64,000 nucleotides of DNA from a bacterium (GCA_015075175.1 JABTUV010000010.1:1-64000), one strand, 5' to 3'; positions 44,049 through 52,833 are shown, numbered from the stretch's first letter. The notes: generated by a model not told the origin, from the letters alone. Translations and numbers: made by a program.

Positions 44049-45709
44049 GTCCCCTTTTCATTCACGTCCAAGAGCTCCAGATCCCGATAAAACCCAAGCC
44101 GGGCGATGGTGTAATCCACCAGCGCCGCGGTCAACGCGTTGCGCGCCTCCAGGAGGGCCTCCTGTGATTCCAGGAGGTCGCGGGTGGTGGCGCGGCCCGC
44201 CTGCAGGAGCAGGTCCACGCTTTCCACGCGACGCTCGGCGACCGCGACGCTGTCGGTCTGGATGCGGTAGCTCTCGCGCGCCTGTTCCAGCGCGCGCAGC
44301 GCCACCCGCACGTCCAGCTTCACGTCGTCCGTCTCCTGCGTCAACTGCCGCTTCTGCCGCTCCAGGTTGATCAGGCTGCGGCGGTAGGCGTTGCGCTCGG
44401 AGAGGCGTTCCAGAGGCAGATCCAGATCGACGCCGCCCGAAAGGCTGCGGCCGTCCCAATCCGGATCGCCCGGCTGGTTGGCGTCGCTGGGCACGTCCAG
44501 CCCCAGTGCCACCTCCAGGTCGCCTCGCAGGTTGTCCCGGGCCACCTCCACTCTGCGTTCCGTGTCCGCCAGTTGGTCCCGCATGTTGGCCAAGTCCAAC
44601 CGGTTGGCCAGGGCCAGCGTGATGGCTTCCTCGCCGTCGATTTCGACCGGTATGAGGCCCTGCGCATGCAACTTGGCCAGCTCCCCATCATCCAGGATGA
44701 TCGGCGCGTCCACGGGAAGCCCCAAGCGCAGTTTAAACCTGTCCAGCTGAAGTTCATAGTCCTCTCGCGCGACAATCCACCGATTGTAGGCCCGTAACTG
44801 ATCCTGGCGCACCTGGTCGACCTGGAAGGGCGGCAGCACGCCGGCCTCCGCCAGGCTGGCGTTGCGCACGTAAGAATAAGCCAGACTCTCGTAGTTGCGC
44901 CATTCATTGACGACTCGGTCCTGCTGCTGGAGGACCCGGTAGTAGGCGTCGGCCAGATCGACGGCGAAGGTGCGCTGGTAGCGGGCGAAGGAGCGGATTT
45001 GATAGATGGCGTCACGTTCCGCCTGGGTGAGGTTCTCCTGGGCGATGCGACGACCCGCCCCGCGCCACAATGGCTGTAATAAGTCGAGTGAAAACAGGGA
45101 CCTGGACGAATCTCGGAAGTCCCCGGTGAGGTAGTGCAAGAAGTTGGAGGCGAGGTTGAGGGCGAGCGAGCCGCCCGCGGCCAAGTTGCGCCGCAACGTC
45201 GCCGAAGCGGACCCGCCGACCGTCTCGGTTCCGTCGCTGTTGCGGGCGACGTCTCCGCCGACGGCGCCGAAGTAGCGCGTCTCAAAGTTACGGCGGGCGT
45301 CCGTCAGGCTGAGCGCCGCCAGGTACACGTCCTCTTTCTGGCGCAGGTACTCGCGGCTGGAGAGCACGCCGATGCCCAGGGCGTCTTCCAGGGGTAGCCG
45401 GACGACCTGCGTGCGGGTCGGCGTGCGTAGCGCGGCGGGCGCCGCCTCCGGCGTGGGGGGGAGGATTTCCCATGTCCCCGCTTCCGTCAGCCGCGCCTCT
45501 TCCAAGGGCCGCTCCGCCAGCGGATCCATACCAACCGGCTCGATGCTGAACTCCCGCGTCGCCCCAAGAACTTGTACCTGCTTGTCCGTCACGATGGAGT
45601 ACACCTGCCGGTCGGCCTGCTTCCGATAGTGGTCCGGCGAGCAGGCGGTTCCCCCTAGGAGCAGGAGTCCGGTCAATAGTTGAAGCAACAACGTAAATCG
45701 AGACAACAT
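44036..45709 (-). CDS. TolC-like outer membrane efflux lipoprotein
   Basis: 557 residues. A lipoprotein-type signal (MLSRFTLLLQLLTGLLLLGG then TAC) ends in a lipobox Cys, followed by an N-terminal region of about 75 residues with no known domain. Two TolC/OEP repeats follow, with helices such as NLTQAERDAIYQIRSFARYQRTFAVDLADAYYRVL and DVRVALRALEQARESYRIQ. ATG at 45709 follows AAAAGAG. It is first in the operon and overlaps the adaptor start by 13 bp. Confidence 0.88.
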   Translation of the reverse strand: MLSRFTLLLQLLTGLLLLGGTACSPDHYRKQADRQVYSIVTDKQVQVLGATREFSIEPVGMDPLAERPLEEARLTEAGTWEILPPTPEAAPAALRTPTRTQVVRLPLEDALGIGVLSSREYLRQKEDVYLAALSLTDARRNFETRYFGAVGGDVARNSDGTETVGGSASATLRRNLAAGGSLALNLASNFLHYLTGDFRDSSRSLFSLDLLQPLWRGAGRRIAQENLTQAERDAIYQIRSFARYQRTFAVDLADAYYRVLQQQDRVVNEWRNYESLAYSYVRNASLAEAGVLPPFQVDQVRQDQLRAYNRWIVAREDYELQLDRFKLRLGLPVDAPIILDDGELAKLHAQGLIPVEIDGEEAITLALANRLDLANMRDQLADTERRVEVARDNLRGDLEVALGLDVPSDANQPGDPDWDGRSLSGGVDLDLPLERLSERNAYRRSLINLERQKRQLTQETDDVKLDVRVALRALEQARESYRIQTDSVAVAERRVESVDLLLQAGRATTRDLLESQEALLEARNALTAALVDYTIARLGFYRDLELLDVNEKGTWQP

Positions 45710-46023
45710 AACTCTTTTACTGCGGAGCAAGCCCCGCCTGGTAACGCTGCTTTTCACACCGCCGGCATCTCTGCGGGTGCGCGCAGCACGGTGAGGCAAC
45801 TACGTACCAGTTTACGGCATTTTCCCGCCCCTGGTCGCCGAAAAGTGCGGCCATACCAAGAATTTCTCACTTGGTGCAAATGTCAACACCCCGTCCAACC
45901 CGATGGCGGACGAACTGTTGAATATTCCGCCAGCCCTCGCGGCCGTCTATCCCACCTGTTGAAATACTCCCCAAACGGCCACAATCGCGCAATTCTGACT
46001 CAGCCGATATGGATTTCATAACT

Positions 46024-46047
46024 AACTTAATTTACAGGAATTAAGTT
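46024..46047. promoter_or_regulatory. Perfect inverted repeat AACTTAATT-N6-AATTAAGTT
   Basis: Arms of nine bases (46024-46032 and 46039-46047) match perfectly around a six-base centre. It lies 24-47 bases upstream of the sigma-54 type promoter, so it is a strong candidate binding site for the operon's own response regulator. Confidence 0.6.
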
Positions 46048-46070
46048 GCGTTGTGAAAATCGTCACGGGA

Positions 46071-46086
46071 TGGCACGGTGATTGCT
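46071..46086 (+). promoter_or_regulatory. Sigma-54 type promoter (TGGCAC-N5-TTGCT)
   Basis: TGGCACGGTGATTGCT has GG and GC separated by exactly ten bases, the defining -24/-12 spacing, with close match to the consensus TGGCACG-N4-TTGC. The first gene of the redox operon starts 35 bases downstream, and the operon encodes an NtrC-class activator. Confidence 0.7.
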
Positions 46087-46120
46087 TGAGACTCGTTCAG
46101 CACGCGAAAGGAGTTCGATC

Positions 46121-46786
46121 ATGGTCGCGTTATTCGTTATAGGAACCATTGTCCTCTTTATCACCGTTGACCTTGTTTATCAAAAGGTCGCGGCCCGCAA
46201 AGCGGAGACGGAAGCGGCGGGCGCTACGGTAAGCCCGAGAAAGCTGCCGCACGTTCCCGCCGGCATCTTTCTATCACCGCAGCACGCCTGGATGTGCGTC
46301 TCACCCAACGGGCGGGTGACGGTCGGGGCGGACGACTTCATCCGCTCGGCGGTGGGGGAGGTGGATCAGGTGTCGCTGCCCGAGCCGGGCGCGCGGGTGA
46401 AACGGGGCGACGTGCTGGCCGTCCTCTCCCGTGGCGGCAAGTCGGTCAAGATCCTGTCCCCCGCCAGCGGCCAGGTGCACAGCGTAAACTCTGAAGTCGC
46501 TTTGCACCAGCATCGCATAGCCGAATCGCCGTACGGCGACGGCTGGCTGTGCAGCATCGCTCCCACCGCGCTGGCCGAGGATTTGCGTGCCATGCGGGTG
46601 GCCGAGGACGCCGCCGGCTGGATGAAGTCCGAAATCGAGCGCTTCACGCAGTTCCTTTCCTCGCGCATCCGCCTTTCCCCGGCCTACGCCGCGGTGATGG
46701 CGGACGGGGGCGAGATCATCGAGGGGCCGCTGGGAGAGTTGCCCGAGAACTGCTGGACCGAGTTTGAACACGCGTTCCTGTCCTGA
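46121..46786 (+). CDS. Membrane-anchored H-protein/lipoyl-domain-like protein
   Basis: 221 residues. One N-terminal membrane helix (MVALFVIGTIVLFITVDLVY) anchors a cytoplasmic or periplasmic domain resembling the glycine cleavage H protein: SPNGRVTVGADDFIRSAVGEVDQVSLPEPGARVKRGDVLAVLSRG, then SVKILSPASGQV. Lys-110 in SVK stands where H protein is lipoylated. No glycine cleavage genes are near, so a role as a swinging lipoyl or structural subunit of the adjoining redox complex is likely. ATG at 46121 follows AAAGGAG with seven bases spacing. It is the first gene of the sigma-54 controlled operon. Confidence 0.72.
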   Translation: MVALFVIGTIVLFITVDLVYQKVAARKAETEAAGATVSPRKLPHVPAGIFLSPQHAWMCVSPNGRVTVGADDFIRSAVGEVDQVSLPEPGARVKRGDVLAVLSRGGKSVKILSPASGQVHSVNSEVALHQHRIAESPYGDGWLCSIAPTALAEDLRAMRVAEDAAGWMKSEIERFTQFLSSRIRLSPAYAAVMADGGEIIEGPLGELPENCWTEFEHAFLS

Positions 46787-46825
46787 CCCGACAGGCGACC
46801 GACATTCCGATCTTGAGGTGACATC

Positions 46826-47575
46826 ATGAGCTATGGAATGCTCTTCGACGTAACGCGCTGCGTGGGTTGCCTGGCCTGCGAGGCCGCCTGCGACGAGGCC
46901 AACGGCAACCATCCCCCCGAGGACGTGCGCGACCTCCGCTACGACAAGTGGACGGTGGTGCGCACGGTCGAGGTGGACGGAGAGGAGAAGCACGTGCGCA
47001 GGATGTGCATGCACTGCCAGGACCCCTCCTGCGTCTCCGTCTGCCCGGTCGGCGCGTTCAAGAAAACCGAACTCGGCCCCGTCATCTATGACGAGAACCG
47101 CTGCATGGGCTGCCGCTACTGTATGATGGCCTGCCCGTACAACGTGCCTACCTACGAGTGGGACAACCCGACCACCCCGCGGGTGCGCAAGTGCATCATG
47201 TGCTACGAACGGGTCAAGGCGGGTGAGCCGACCGCCTGCGCCGCCGCCTGCCCGGCGGAAGCCACCGTCTTCGGCAAACGTGAGGACCTCTTGGCCGAGG
47301 CGCACAAGCGCATCGCGGAAAACCCCGAGCTGTACTATCCGCACGTGTTCGGCGAACACGAGGCGGGCGGCAGCTCGGTGCTATTCCTGGCCGACAAGAA
47401 CTTCGCCGCCCTCGGGCTGCCGGGCAACCTGCCGGAGGGTCCGCTGCCGGAACTGACCGGACAGGTGCTGCACCGGCTGCCCAACGTGGTGGTCACCGCG
47501 GGAGCCGCGCTGATGGGCCTCTGGTGGATCATCCACCGCCGTCAGGAGCTGGCCGCGAGTCCCGAGAAGAAGTAG
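46826..47575 (+). CDS. Four-cluster ferredoxin subunit (NrfC/HybA/HmcB-like)
   Basis: 249 residues. Four groups of Cys fit four [4Fe-4S] clusters: CVGCLACEAACDEANG, CMHCQDPSCVSVCPVGA, CMGCRYCMMACPYNV, and CIMCYE ... CAAACPAEA. The C-terminus has one membrane helix (VVTAGAALMGLWWII), a HybA-like feature. It passes electrons between the membrane partner at 47615 and a soluble donor or acceptor. No Tat signal is visible, so cytoplasmic orientation is possible. TTGAGG precedes the ATG. Confidence 0.88.
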   Translation: MSYGMLFDVTRCVGCLACEAACDEANGNHPPEDVRDLRYDKWTVVRTVEVDGEEKHVRRMCMHCQDPSCVSVCPVGAFKKTELGPVIYDENRCMGCRYCMMACPYNVPTYEWDNPTTPRVRKCIMCYERVKAGEPTACAAACPAEATVFGKREDLLAEAHKRIAENPELYYPHVFGEHEAGGSSVLFLADKNFAALGLPGNLPEGPLPELTGQVLHRLPNVVVTAGAALMGLWWIIHRRQELAASPEKK

Positions 47576-47614
47576 CCGACGCGGGCAAGCGATTTGCATA
47601 AGGAGAATGCGATC

Positions 47615-48796
47615 ATGAAAATCCCGAGACTTACCTTCTGGCGCGCCGTCTTCCTCGTGGTGGTGGCCCTGGGCCTCTACTCGACCTACGTGCGCTTCAT
47701 GCACGGCCTGGGTGCGTCGACCCATCTTTCCGACAGGACGCCGTGGGGACTGTGGATCGGCTTCGACGTGCTCTGCGGGGTCGGACTGGCGGCGGGCGGT
47801 TTCACCATGACCGCCATGGTGTACCTCTTCAACCTCAAGCAGTACTACCATCTCACCCGGGCCGCCATCCTGACGGCTTTTCTGGGTTACATCATGGTCA
47901 CGGTGGCCCTGCTCTTCGACCTGGGACGACCGCTGCGGCTGTGGCATCCGCTGGTGATGGGCAACCCGCATTCGATCATGTTCGAGGTTGCGTTGTGCGT
48001 CACGTTCTACAGCACGGTCCTGGCCATCGAGTTCGCGCCGTGCGTCTTGGAGCCGTTCGGCTGGAAGAGGCTGTGCGCGATCATCGACAAGATCAAGGTC
48101 CCGCTGGTGCTCTTCGGCGTGCTCCTGTCCATGTTGCACCAGTCCTCGCTGGGCAGCCTGTACCTGATCGTGCCGGGCAAGCTGCATCCGCTCTGGTACA
48201 CCAGCCCGTGGCTGCCGGTGCTGTTCTTCCTGTCGGCGGTGATGGTGGGATTGGCGATGGTGATCGTGGAGAGCTTTTGGAGCGGACGCGCCTTGGGACA
48301 CAAGCCGGACATGAAAGCCCTGGCTCCGCTGGGCCGCATCATGCTGGTGGTTCTGGCCATCTACGCCTTGACCCTGCTGCAGATTCGCTGGAGCCGGGAA
48401 ACGCTGGGGCTGATCGCCGCCGGCACGGAAGAGAGTTATCTCTTCTTACTGGAAATCGCCTGTGGTATTCTGATTCCGGGAATCCTGTTGGCGATGCCCC
48501 GGGTCCGCCTGCAGCCGCGGGGGCTGTTCACGGCGGCGGTCCTTGTGGTGTTGGGATTCGTGCTCAATCGCATGAACGTGAGCGTGACCGGCATGGCGGC
48601 CATCTCGGGCGAGAAATACTTCCCCGCCTGGACGGAAATCAGCATCACCCTGATGCTGGTCGCCATCGGCTGCTTGCTCTTCAACCTGGCCGCGCGCTAC
48701 CTGGCGGTGTTCCCGCATCACGGGCCGGCGGCCCCGCGCGTCCCCGCGCGCGCCGACGCCGCGGTCCCCGAGTATATGGCCGCCGAAAGGTCTTGA
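47615..48796 (+). CDS. NrfD/HybB-type integral membrane subunit
   Basis: 393 residues with ten membrane helices. HybB-like stretches are YVRFMHGLGASTHLSDRTPWGLWIGFDVLCGVGLAAGGF, ILTAFLGYIMVTVALLFDLGRP, FGVLLSMLHQSSLGSLYLIVPGKLHPLWY and NRMNVSVTGMAAISGEKYFPAWTE. It exchanges electrons with the quinone pool. AAGGAG precedes ATG at 47615. With the ferredoxin subunit it forms an Hmc/Hyb-like membrane redox module, but no hydrogenase or multiheme cytochrome gene lies here. Confidence 0.9.
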   Translation: MKIPRLTFWRAVFLVVVALGLYSTYVRFMHGLGASTHLSDRTPWGLWIGFDVLCGVGLAAGGFTMTAMVYLFNLKQYYHLTRAAILTAFLGYIMVTVALLFDLGRPLRLWHPLVMGNPHSIMFEVALCVTFYSTVLAIEFAPCVLEPFGWKRLCAIIDKIKVPLVLFGVLLSMLHQSSLGSLYLIVPGKLHPLWYTSPWLPVLFFLSAVMVGLAMVIVESFWSGRALGHKPDMKALAPLGRIMLVVLAIYALTLLQIRWSRETLGLIAAGTEESYLFLLEIACGILIPGILLAMPRVRLQPRGLFTAAVLVVLGFVLNRMNVSVTGMAAISGEKYFPAWTEISITLMLVAIGCLLFNLAARYLAVFPHHGPAAPRVPARADAAVPEYMAAERS

Positions 48797-48810
48797 CGCC
48801 TCCGATTGCG

Positions 48811-48929
48811 ATTTCGTAATCGTGCTGGTAATCGTAATCGTAACTCCTGCTCGTGCTCGTAATCGAGGTTCGATTACGAGCACGAGCATGATTAAGATTA
48901 CGATTGGGATAAAGATTACGATTGTGAGG
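48811..48929. repeat. Hexameric token tract 5
   Basis: Plus-strand CGTAAT/CGTGCT units, then inverted to CGATTACGAGCACGAGCATG, then ATTAAGATTACGATT. Both orientations meet near 48867, so the tract can form a hairpin. It lies between the NrfD/HybB gene and the sensor kinase gene, inside the operon. Confidence 0.88.
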
Positions 48930-48939
48930 ACGATGCGCG

Positions 48940-49587
48940 ATGCCTGCCGCCTGGCGTCTGCCGCTCGGGGTCAAACTGGTCCTCAGCCTGGTGGTAAGCC
49001 TGGCGGTCGTGGAGGTGGTGTTCGGCGTGGTCCACTACCGCAACCACCGCCACGCCTTGGAAGAGCGGCTGAAGTTCTCCGCCGAACGCCTGGGGAACGT
49101 GGTCAAACGCAGCCTGCGCGACGGCATGTTGGAGAACCAGCGCGACCAGCTCTTGCGCGAGATTACCACCATCGGGGCGGAGCCGGGCATCGAGAAGATT
49201 CGCGTCTTCGATCCCCTGGGTGAAGTGCAGTATTCCTCGGACCCCTCGGAAATCGGCCACACCGTGGACAAGGCGGCGGAGGCCTGCTACGGCTGCCACG
49301 CGCAGGAGGAACCGCTGCATCGGCTGGACCGTCCCGACCGCACCCGCATCTTCGCGGGCGAATCCGGCTACCGCCTGCTGGGCCAGATTGTACCCATCGA
49401 AAACGAGCCGGATTGCTCCTCCGCACCCTGCCACGCCCATCCCGCCGACCAGGTGATCCTGGGCGTAATCGACATGGTGCTGTCGCTGGAGGACGTGGAC
49501 CACGAGCTGGCCCGGTCGCGCCGCCGCTACCAGGCGGTGGTGGTGATCTCCTCCTGTTGCCCGCGGGGATCGCGATTCTTTAGGTGA
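48940..49587 (+). CDS. Sensor histidine kinase, N-terminal sensor part with two heme-binding motifs
   Basis: 215 residues, the first part of a kinase split by a frameshift. A membrane helix (LVLSLVVSLAVVEVVFGVV) is followed by a periplasmic domain with CYGCH (CXXCH) and CSSAPCH (CX4CH), both plausible heme c sites, so it may sense redox state or a gas. The reading frame turns to a short tail near 49545, where a second membrane helix (VVVISS...GIAIL) should continue into the next gene. In the downstream frame a TAG at 49581 also intervenes. Confidence 0.75.
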   Translation: MPAAWRLPLGVKLVLSLVVSLAVVEVVFGVVHYRNHRHALEERLKFSAERLGNVVKRSLRDGMLENQRDQLLREITTIGAEPGIEKIRVFDPLGEVQYSSDPSEIGHTVDKAAEACYGCHAQEEPLHRLDRPDRTRIFAGESGYRLLGQIVPIENEPDCSSAPCHAHPADQVILGVIDMVLSLEDVDHELARSRRRYQAVVVISSCCPRGSRFFR

Positions 49588-50573
49588 ATATCTTCGTGAA
49601 CCGTCCGGTGAATGGGTTGATTGAGGCGCCGCGGCGCGTCGCCGCCGGCGATCTGGAGCCGGCCGGCTCGCGCTACAGCCACGATGAGATCGGCCAGTTG
49701 GCGCGTTCCTTCGACGCCATGACGGTGGACCTGGCCAAGGCGCGCGCCGAGTTGAACGAATGGGCGGAGACGTTGGAACAGCGGGTGGAGAGGAAGCGCG
49801 AGCAGTTGCGCCAGGCGGACGCGCGCGCCATGGCCGCGGCCCAGATGGCGACGGTGGGAAAGCTCGCCGCCAGCGTCGCGCATGAAATCAACAACCCCCT
49901 CGCCGGCATTCGCACCTACGCCCGCCTGCTCCTGCGCCGTCTTTCCGCCCAGGGCAGCCTGCCCGCCGACGAGGCCGCCCTGGAGGGCCTCTCGCTGATC
50001 GAGAGCGAATCGGCCCGCTGCGGGGAGATCGTCAAGCACCTGCTCCAGTACTCCCGCCCCGGCACGGAACAGATGGCCGACAGCGACCTCAACCAGTTGG
50101 CGCGCGAGGCGGCCCGTCTCATCCAGCACCAGACCCAGGTGCAAAACCTGCGCTTCCAGGTCGAGTTGACGCCGGAGTTGCCGCGCGTGCGCTGCCATCC
50201 CCAGGAGATCAAGCAGATGCTCCTGGCGCTCCTGATCAACGCCTGCGAGGCCAGCCGCGAGGGCGGGGGACTCTTCCTGCGCACCCGACCCGGCGCCGAC
50301 GGCTACGCCTGCCGCCTGGAGGTCGCCGACGAAGGCTGCGGCATGAGCCCGGACATCGCGGACAGGATTTTCGAGCCGTTTTTTACTACCAAAGAGGCGG
50401 GGAAGGGCGTGGGACTGGGACTGGCGGTAGTGGCGCAGATTGTGCGGCGGCACGGCGGCCGCATCCTGGTCGACACCAGCCCCGGCCACGGCGCGACCTT
50501 TACCATCGACCTGCCCGCCACTCCGCCGGAAGATCCCCCCAGTGACGCTCGAGGAGGCCCGGATGGTGCATAA
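49584..50573 (+). CDS. Sensor histidine kinase, HAMP and catalytic part
   Basis: About 330 residues. A HAMP domain (VNIFVNRPVNGLIEAPRRVAAGDLE), a coiled coil, then a HisKA domain with the phospho-acceptor His in VAHEINNPLAGIRTY and a HATPase domain with N, G1 and G2 boxes (LLALLINACEAS, EVADEGCGMSP, FFTTKEAGKGVGLGLAVV, GGRILVDTSPGHGATF). It continues the sensor at 48940. Start at GTG 49584 immediately follows an in-frame TAG, so the open frame is probably not an independent gene. It overlaps the response regulator by 11 bp. Confidence 0.82.
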   Translation: MNIFVNRPVNGLIEAPRRVAAGDLEPAGSRYSHDEIGQLARSFDAMTVDLAKARAELNEWAETLEQRVERKREQLRQADARAMAAAQMATVGKLAASVAHEINNPLAGIRTYARLLLRRLSAQGSLPADEAALEGLSLIESESARCGEIVKHLLQYSRPGTEQMADSDLNQLAREAARLIQHQTQVQNLRFQVELTPELPRVRCHPQEIKQMLLALLINACEASREGGGLFLRTRPGADGYACRLEVADEGCGMSPDIADRIFEPFFTTKEAGKGVGLGLAVVAQIVRRHGGRILVDTSPGHGATFTIDLPATPPEDPPSDARGGPDGA

Positions 50574-51909
50574 GCCCCGCATTCTGATCGTGGACGACGA
50601 GGAGATCGTGCGCAAGTCGCTGGCCGGATGGTTTACCCAATCCGGCTACGAGGTCGAGGCCGCCCCCGGCGGCAAGGAAGCCCTCAAGCTGGTCGCCGAG
50701 CGTCCCTTCGATCTCTATTTCCTCGACATCAAGATGCCCGGCATGGACGGCCTGGAACTGCAGCGCCGCATCCGCCAGGCGCAGCCCGACGCGACCGTCA
50801 TCATCCTCACCGCTTACGGGACGGTCGATACCGCCGTGCAGGCGCTCAAAGACGGCGCCTATGACTTTCTCTCCAAGCCCTTCGACCCCGAGCACGTCGA
50901 GGCCCTGGTGCGACGCGCGCTGGAGCGCATGGACCTATTGGCCTCCCGCAAGCACCTGCAGCGCGAAGTCGAGGAACTGACCGGCATGGGCCGCATCGTC
51001 GGCCAGAGTCCCGGCATCGAGACGGTCCGCCAGATGATCACGACCGTGGGGGGGACCGACAGCACGGTCCTCATCCGGGGCGAATCCGGCACGGGCAAGG
51101 AGCTGGTGGCGCGCGCGATTCACGACACCAGCCCCCGCCGCTACATGCCCTTCATCGTCGTCAACTGCGGCGCCTTGCCGGAGGGCGTCCTGGAGAGCGA
51201 ACTCTTCGGCCATGAGAAGGGCGCCTTCACCAGCGCCGCCGGCCGCCACAAGGGCCGCCTGGAACTGGCCGACGGCGGGACTCTCTTTCTGGACGAGATC
51301 GGCGACATCTCGCCCAAGACCCAGGTTGATCTTCTGCGCGTGCTGGAGGACAAGCAGATCGTGCGCGTGGGCGGCGACCGGCCCATCCCCGTCGATTTCC
51401 GCGTGGTCGCCGCAACCCACCGCGACTTGGAGGAGCAGGTGCAAAACGGCGCCTTTCGGCATGATCTCTACTATCGCCTGCGGGTCGTGGAGATCTTCCT
51501 GCCGCCGCTGCGCGACCGCCTGGAGGACCTGCCGCTTTTGTGCGAGCACTTCCTGGATCAACTGGCGCAGAAGCTTGGCAAGCCGCTGGAGAACCTGCCG
51601 TCGGCGACCCTGTCGATCCTGAAGGGCTACCACTGGCCGGGCAATGTGCGCGAGTTACGCAATGTATTGGAGCGCGCGGCGGTAGTCGCGCCGAGCGCGC
51701 TGATCCTGCCCGAGCATCTGCCGCATCCGCTGGCGCCCGCCAAGACCCAGGAAATCGCCGGCGCCAGCCTGGCCGACGCCGAGAAGGCGCACATCGAAAA
51801 AGTACTCGCCCAGGTGGACTGGAACATCTCGCGCGCCAGCCGCATCCTGGAGATCGACCGAGCGACCCTGTACAACAAGATCAAGCGGTATGGGCTCTCG
51901 CGGCAGTAG
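50563..51909 (+). CDS. Sigma-54-dependent response regulator (NtrC family)
   Basis: 448 residues. Receiver domain (1-120) with acidic pocket in ILIVDDEE and phospho-acceptor Asp in YFLDIKMPG, Lys in LSKPFD. AAA+ domain with Walker A GESGTGKE, GAFTSA loop (the sigma-54 contact, usually GAFTGA), Walker B GGTLFLDEIGD and arginine finger region. C-terminal Fis-type helix-turn-helix (NISRASRILEIDRATLYNKIKRYG). It overlaps the kinase gene and has GAGGAGG upstream. It probably activates the sigma-54 type promoter at 46071 that drives its own operon. Confidence 0.95.
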   Translation: MVHKPRILIVDDEEIVRKSLAGWFTQSGYEVEAAPGGKEALKLVAERPFDLYFLDIKMPGMDGLELQRRIRQAQPDATVIILTAYGTVDTAVQALKDGAYDFLSKPFDPEHVEALVRRALERMDLLASRKHLQREVEELTGMGRIVGQSPGIETVRQMITTVGGTDSTVLIRGESGTGKELVARAIHDTSPRRYMPFIVVNCGALPEGVLESELFGHEKGAFTSAAGRHKGRLELADGGTLFLDEIGDISPKTQVDLLRVLEDKQIVRVGGDRPIPVDFRVVAATHRDLEEQVQNGAFRHDLYYRLRVVEIFLPPLRDRLEDLPLLCEHFLDQLAQKLGKPLENLPSATLSILKGYHWPGNVRELRNVLERAAVVAPSALILPEHLPHPLAPAKTQEIAGASLADAEKAHIEKVLAQVDWNISRASRILEIDRATLYNKIKRYGLSRQ

Positions 51910-52444
51910 GCGCCCCATCCCGGTGCGACTGGTGCGCGTGGGTGAGGTTCCGCCGGAAGTGCTGGAGTTTCTCGCCTGGACGCTCTCCGAAGACGGGGTC
52001 TTCGCCCTCGCAGAGGGGGAGCCGCTGGCCGTCGCCGATTTCGCCTACGATGTCGGGCGCGACCAGTGGAATGCGCTGCTGCTCCTGGACGCCTTGCATA
52101 CGCGGCTGGACGAGGCCGGCGGCAAGCTCTTGGGGATAGCGGGTTTCGACCTTTTTCTTCCCATCATGACGCACGTCTACGGGGCGGCGGAGACGGGGGG
52201 GGCGGCGGCGATCCTCTCGACCTACCGCCTGCGTCCCGAGTACACCGGCGGCCCGCCCGACGCCGATCTCTTTCTCTCACGCTGCCGCAAAGAGGCGCTG
52301 CACGAACTCGGCCACACCCTCGGCTTGGTGCATTGTCGCAACAGCGCCTGCGTGATGTCGTTCTCGTCGGCGGTGGAAGCGGGGGACTTGAAGCGGATGA
52401 GTACTGCTGGAGCGAGGCGGCGGCTGGGTAAGGGTTTGGCGTAG
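51890..52444 (+). CDS. Archaemetzincin-type zinc metalloprotease
   Basis: 184 residues, starting 20 bp inside the response regulator gene. The archaemetzincin zinc site is complete: HELGHTLGLVHC followed by the Cys-x4-Cys-Val-Met block CRNSACVMSFSS, with the Met-turn. GPPDADLFLSRCRKEALHELGH is typical. The C-terminus should carry another CxxC zinc knuckle, but this frame lacks it; a shift near 52400 gives YCWSEA, so one indel may have removed it. Substrates of archaemetzincins are unknown. Confidence 0.8.
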   Translation: MGSRGSRRPIPVRLVRVGEVPPEVLEFLAWTLSEDGVFALAEGEPLAVADFAYDVGRDQWNALLLLDALHTRLDEAGGKLLGIAGFDLFLPIMTHVYGAAETGGAAAILSTYRLRPEYTGGPPDADLFLSRCRKEALHELGHTLGLVHCRNSACVMSFSSAVEAGDLKRMSTAGARRRLGKGLA

Positions 52445-52833
52445 CAGCGGCAAGATGTCGCCGTTACGGGCCTCGCCGGGCATCAGGTGCAACATTTTGG
52501 GAACATTTCGCCCACCGGCAGCGTCTATTAACCGACCGGGGAGCGGCTCCGGCTCCATGCCGGCCCTGACCTCGTCAGAGCCTCCCGACCGGACGGTTCG
52601 CGGCCCGCTGATTTTCTGGACAAGGCGTTTTCTGCGTAGAATCAATCAACGGTGCCGGTCGGTAGACCGTCCGGAATGGTGTACTCGCTTTTCTCCCGCC
52701 CCGTGGCCCTACCGGCCTGGCAATGAAAACCCGGTCCTGTACGTATATGCGATGGTAACGGGCGCCGCCCCAATACCGGAGATGACGCCCGCCAGGAATT
52801 GAGATCAGTCTTGGAGATCGTTCCGGGAGGGCC
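52445..52833. other. Intergenic region, no feature seen
   Basis: About 390 bp without a credible gene, RNA or clear repeat; a GGGAGG lies just before the receiver remnant at 52834. Confidence 0.4.

Larger units (their letters stand above)
45710..46120. other. Divergent promoter region between efflux and redox operons
   Basis: 410 bp with no gene. The redox-operon side carries a perfect 9-bp inverted repeat and a sigma-54 type -24/-12 element. The efflux side has a TTGACA box at 45886-45881 (minus strand) with no strong -10. Confidence 0.55.

Noticed and set aside
48811-48929. Rho-independent terminator between the NrfD/HybB gene and the sensor kinase
   Set aside because: The inverted words could fold, but no T run follows and the same words form non-folding tracts elsewhere.
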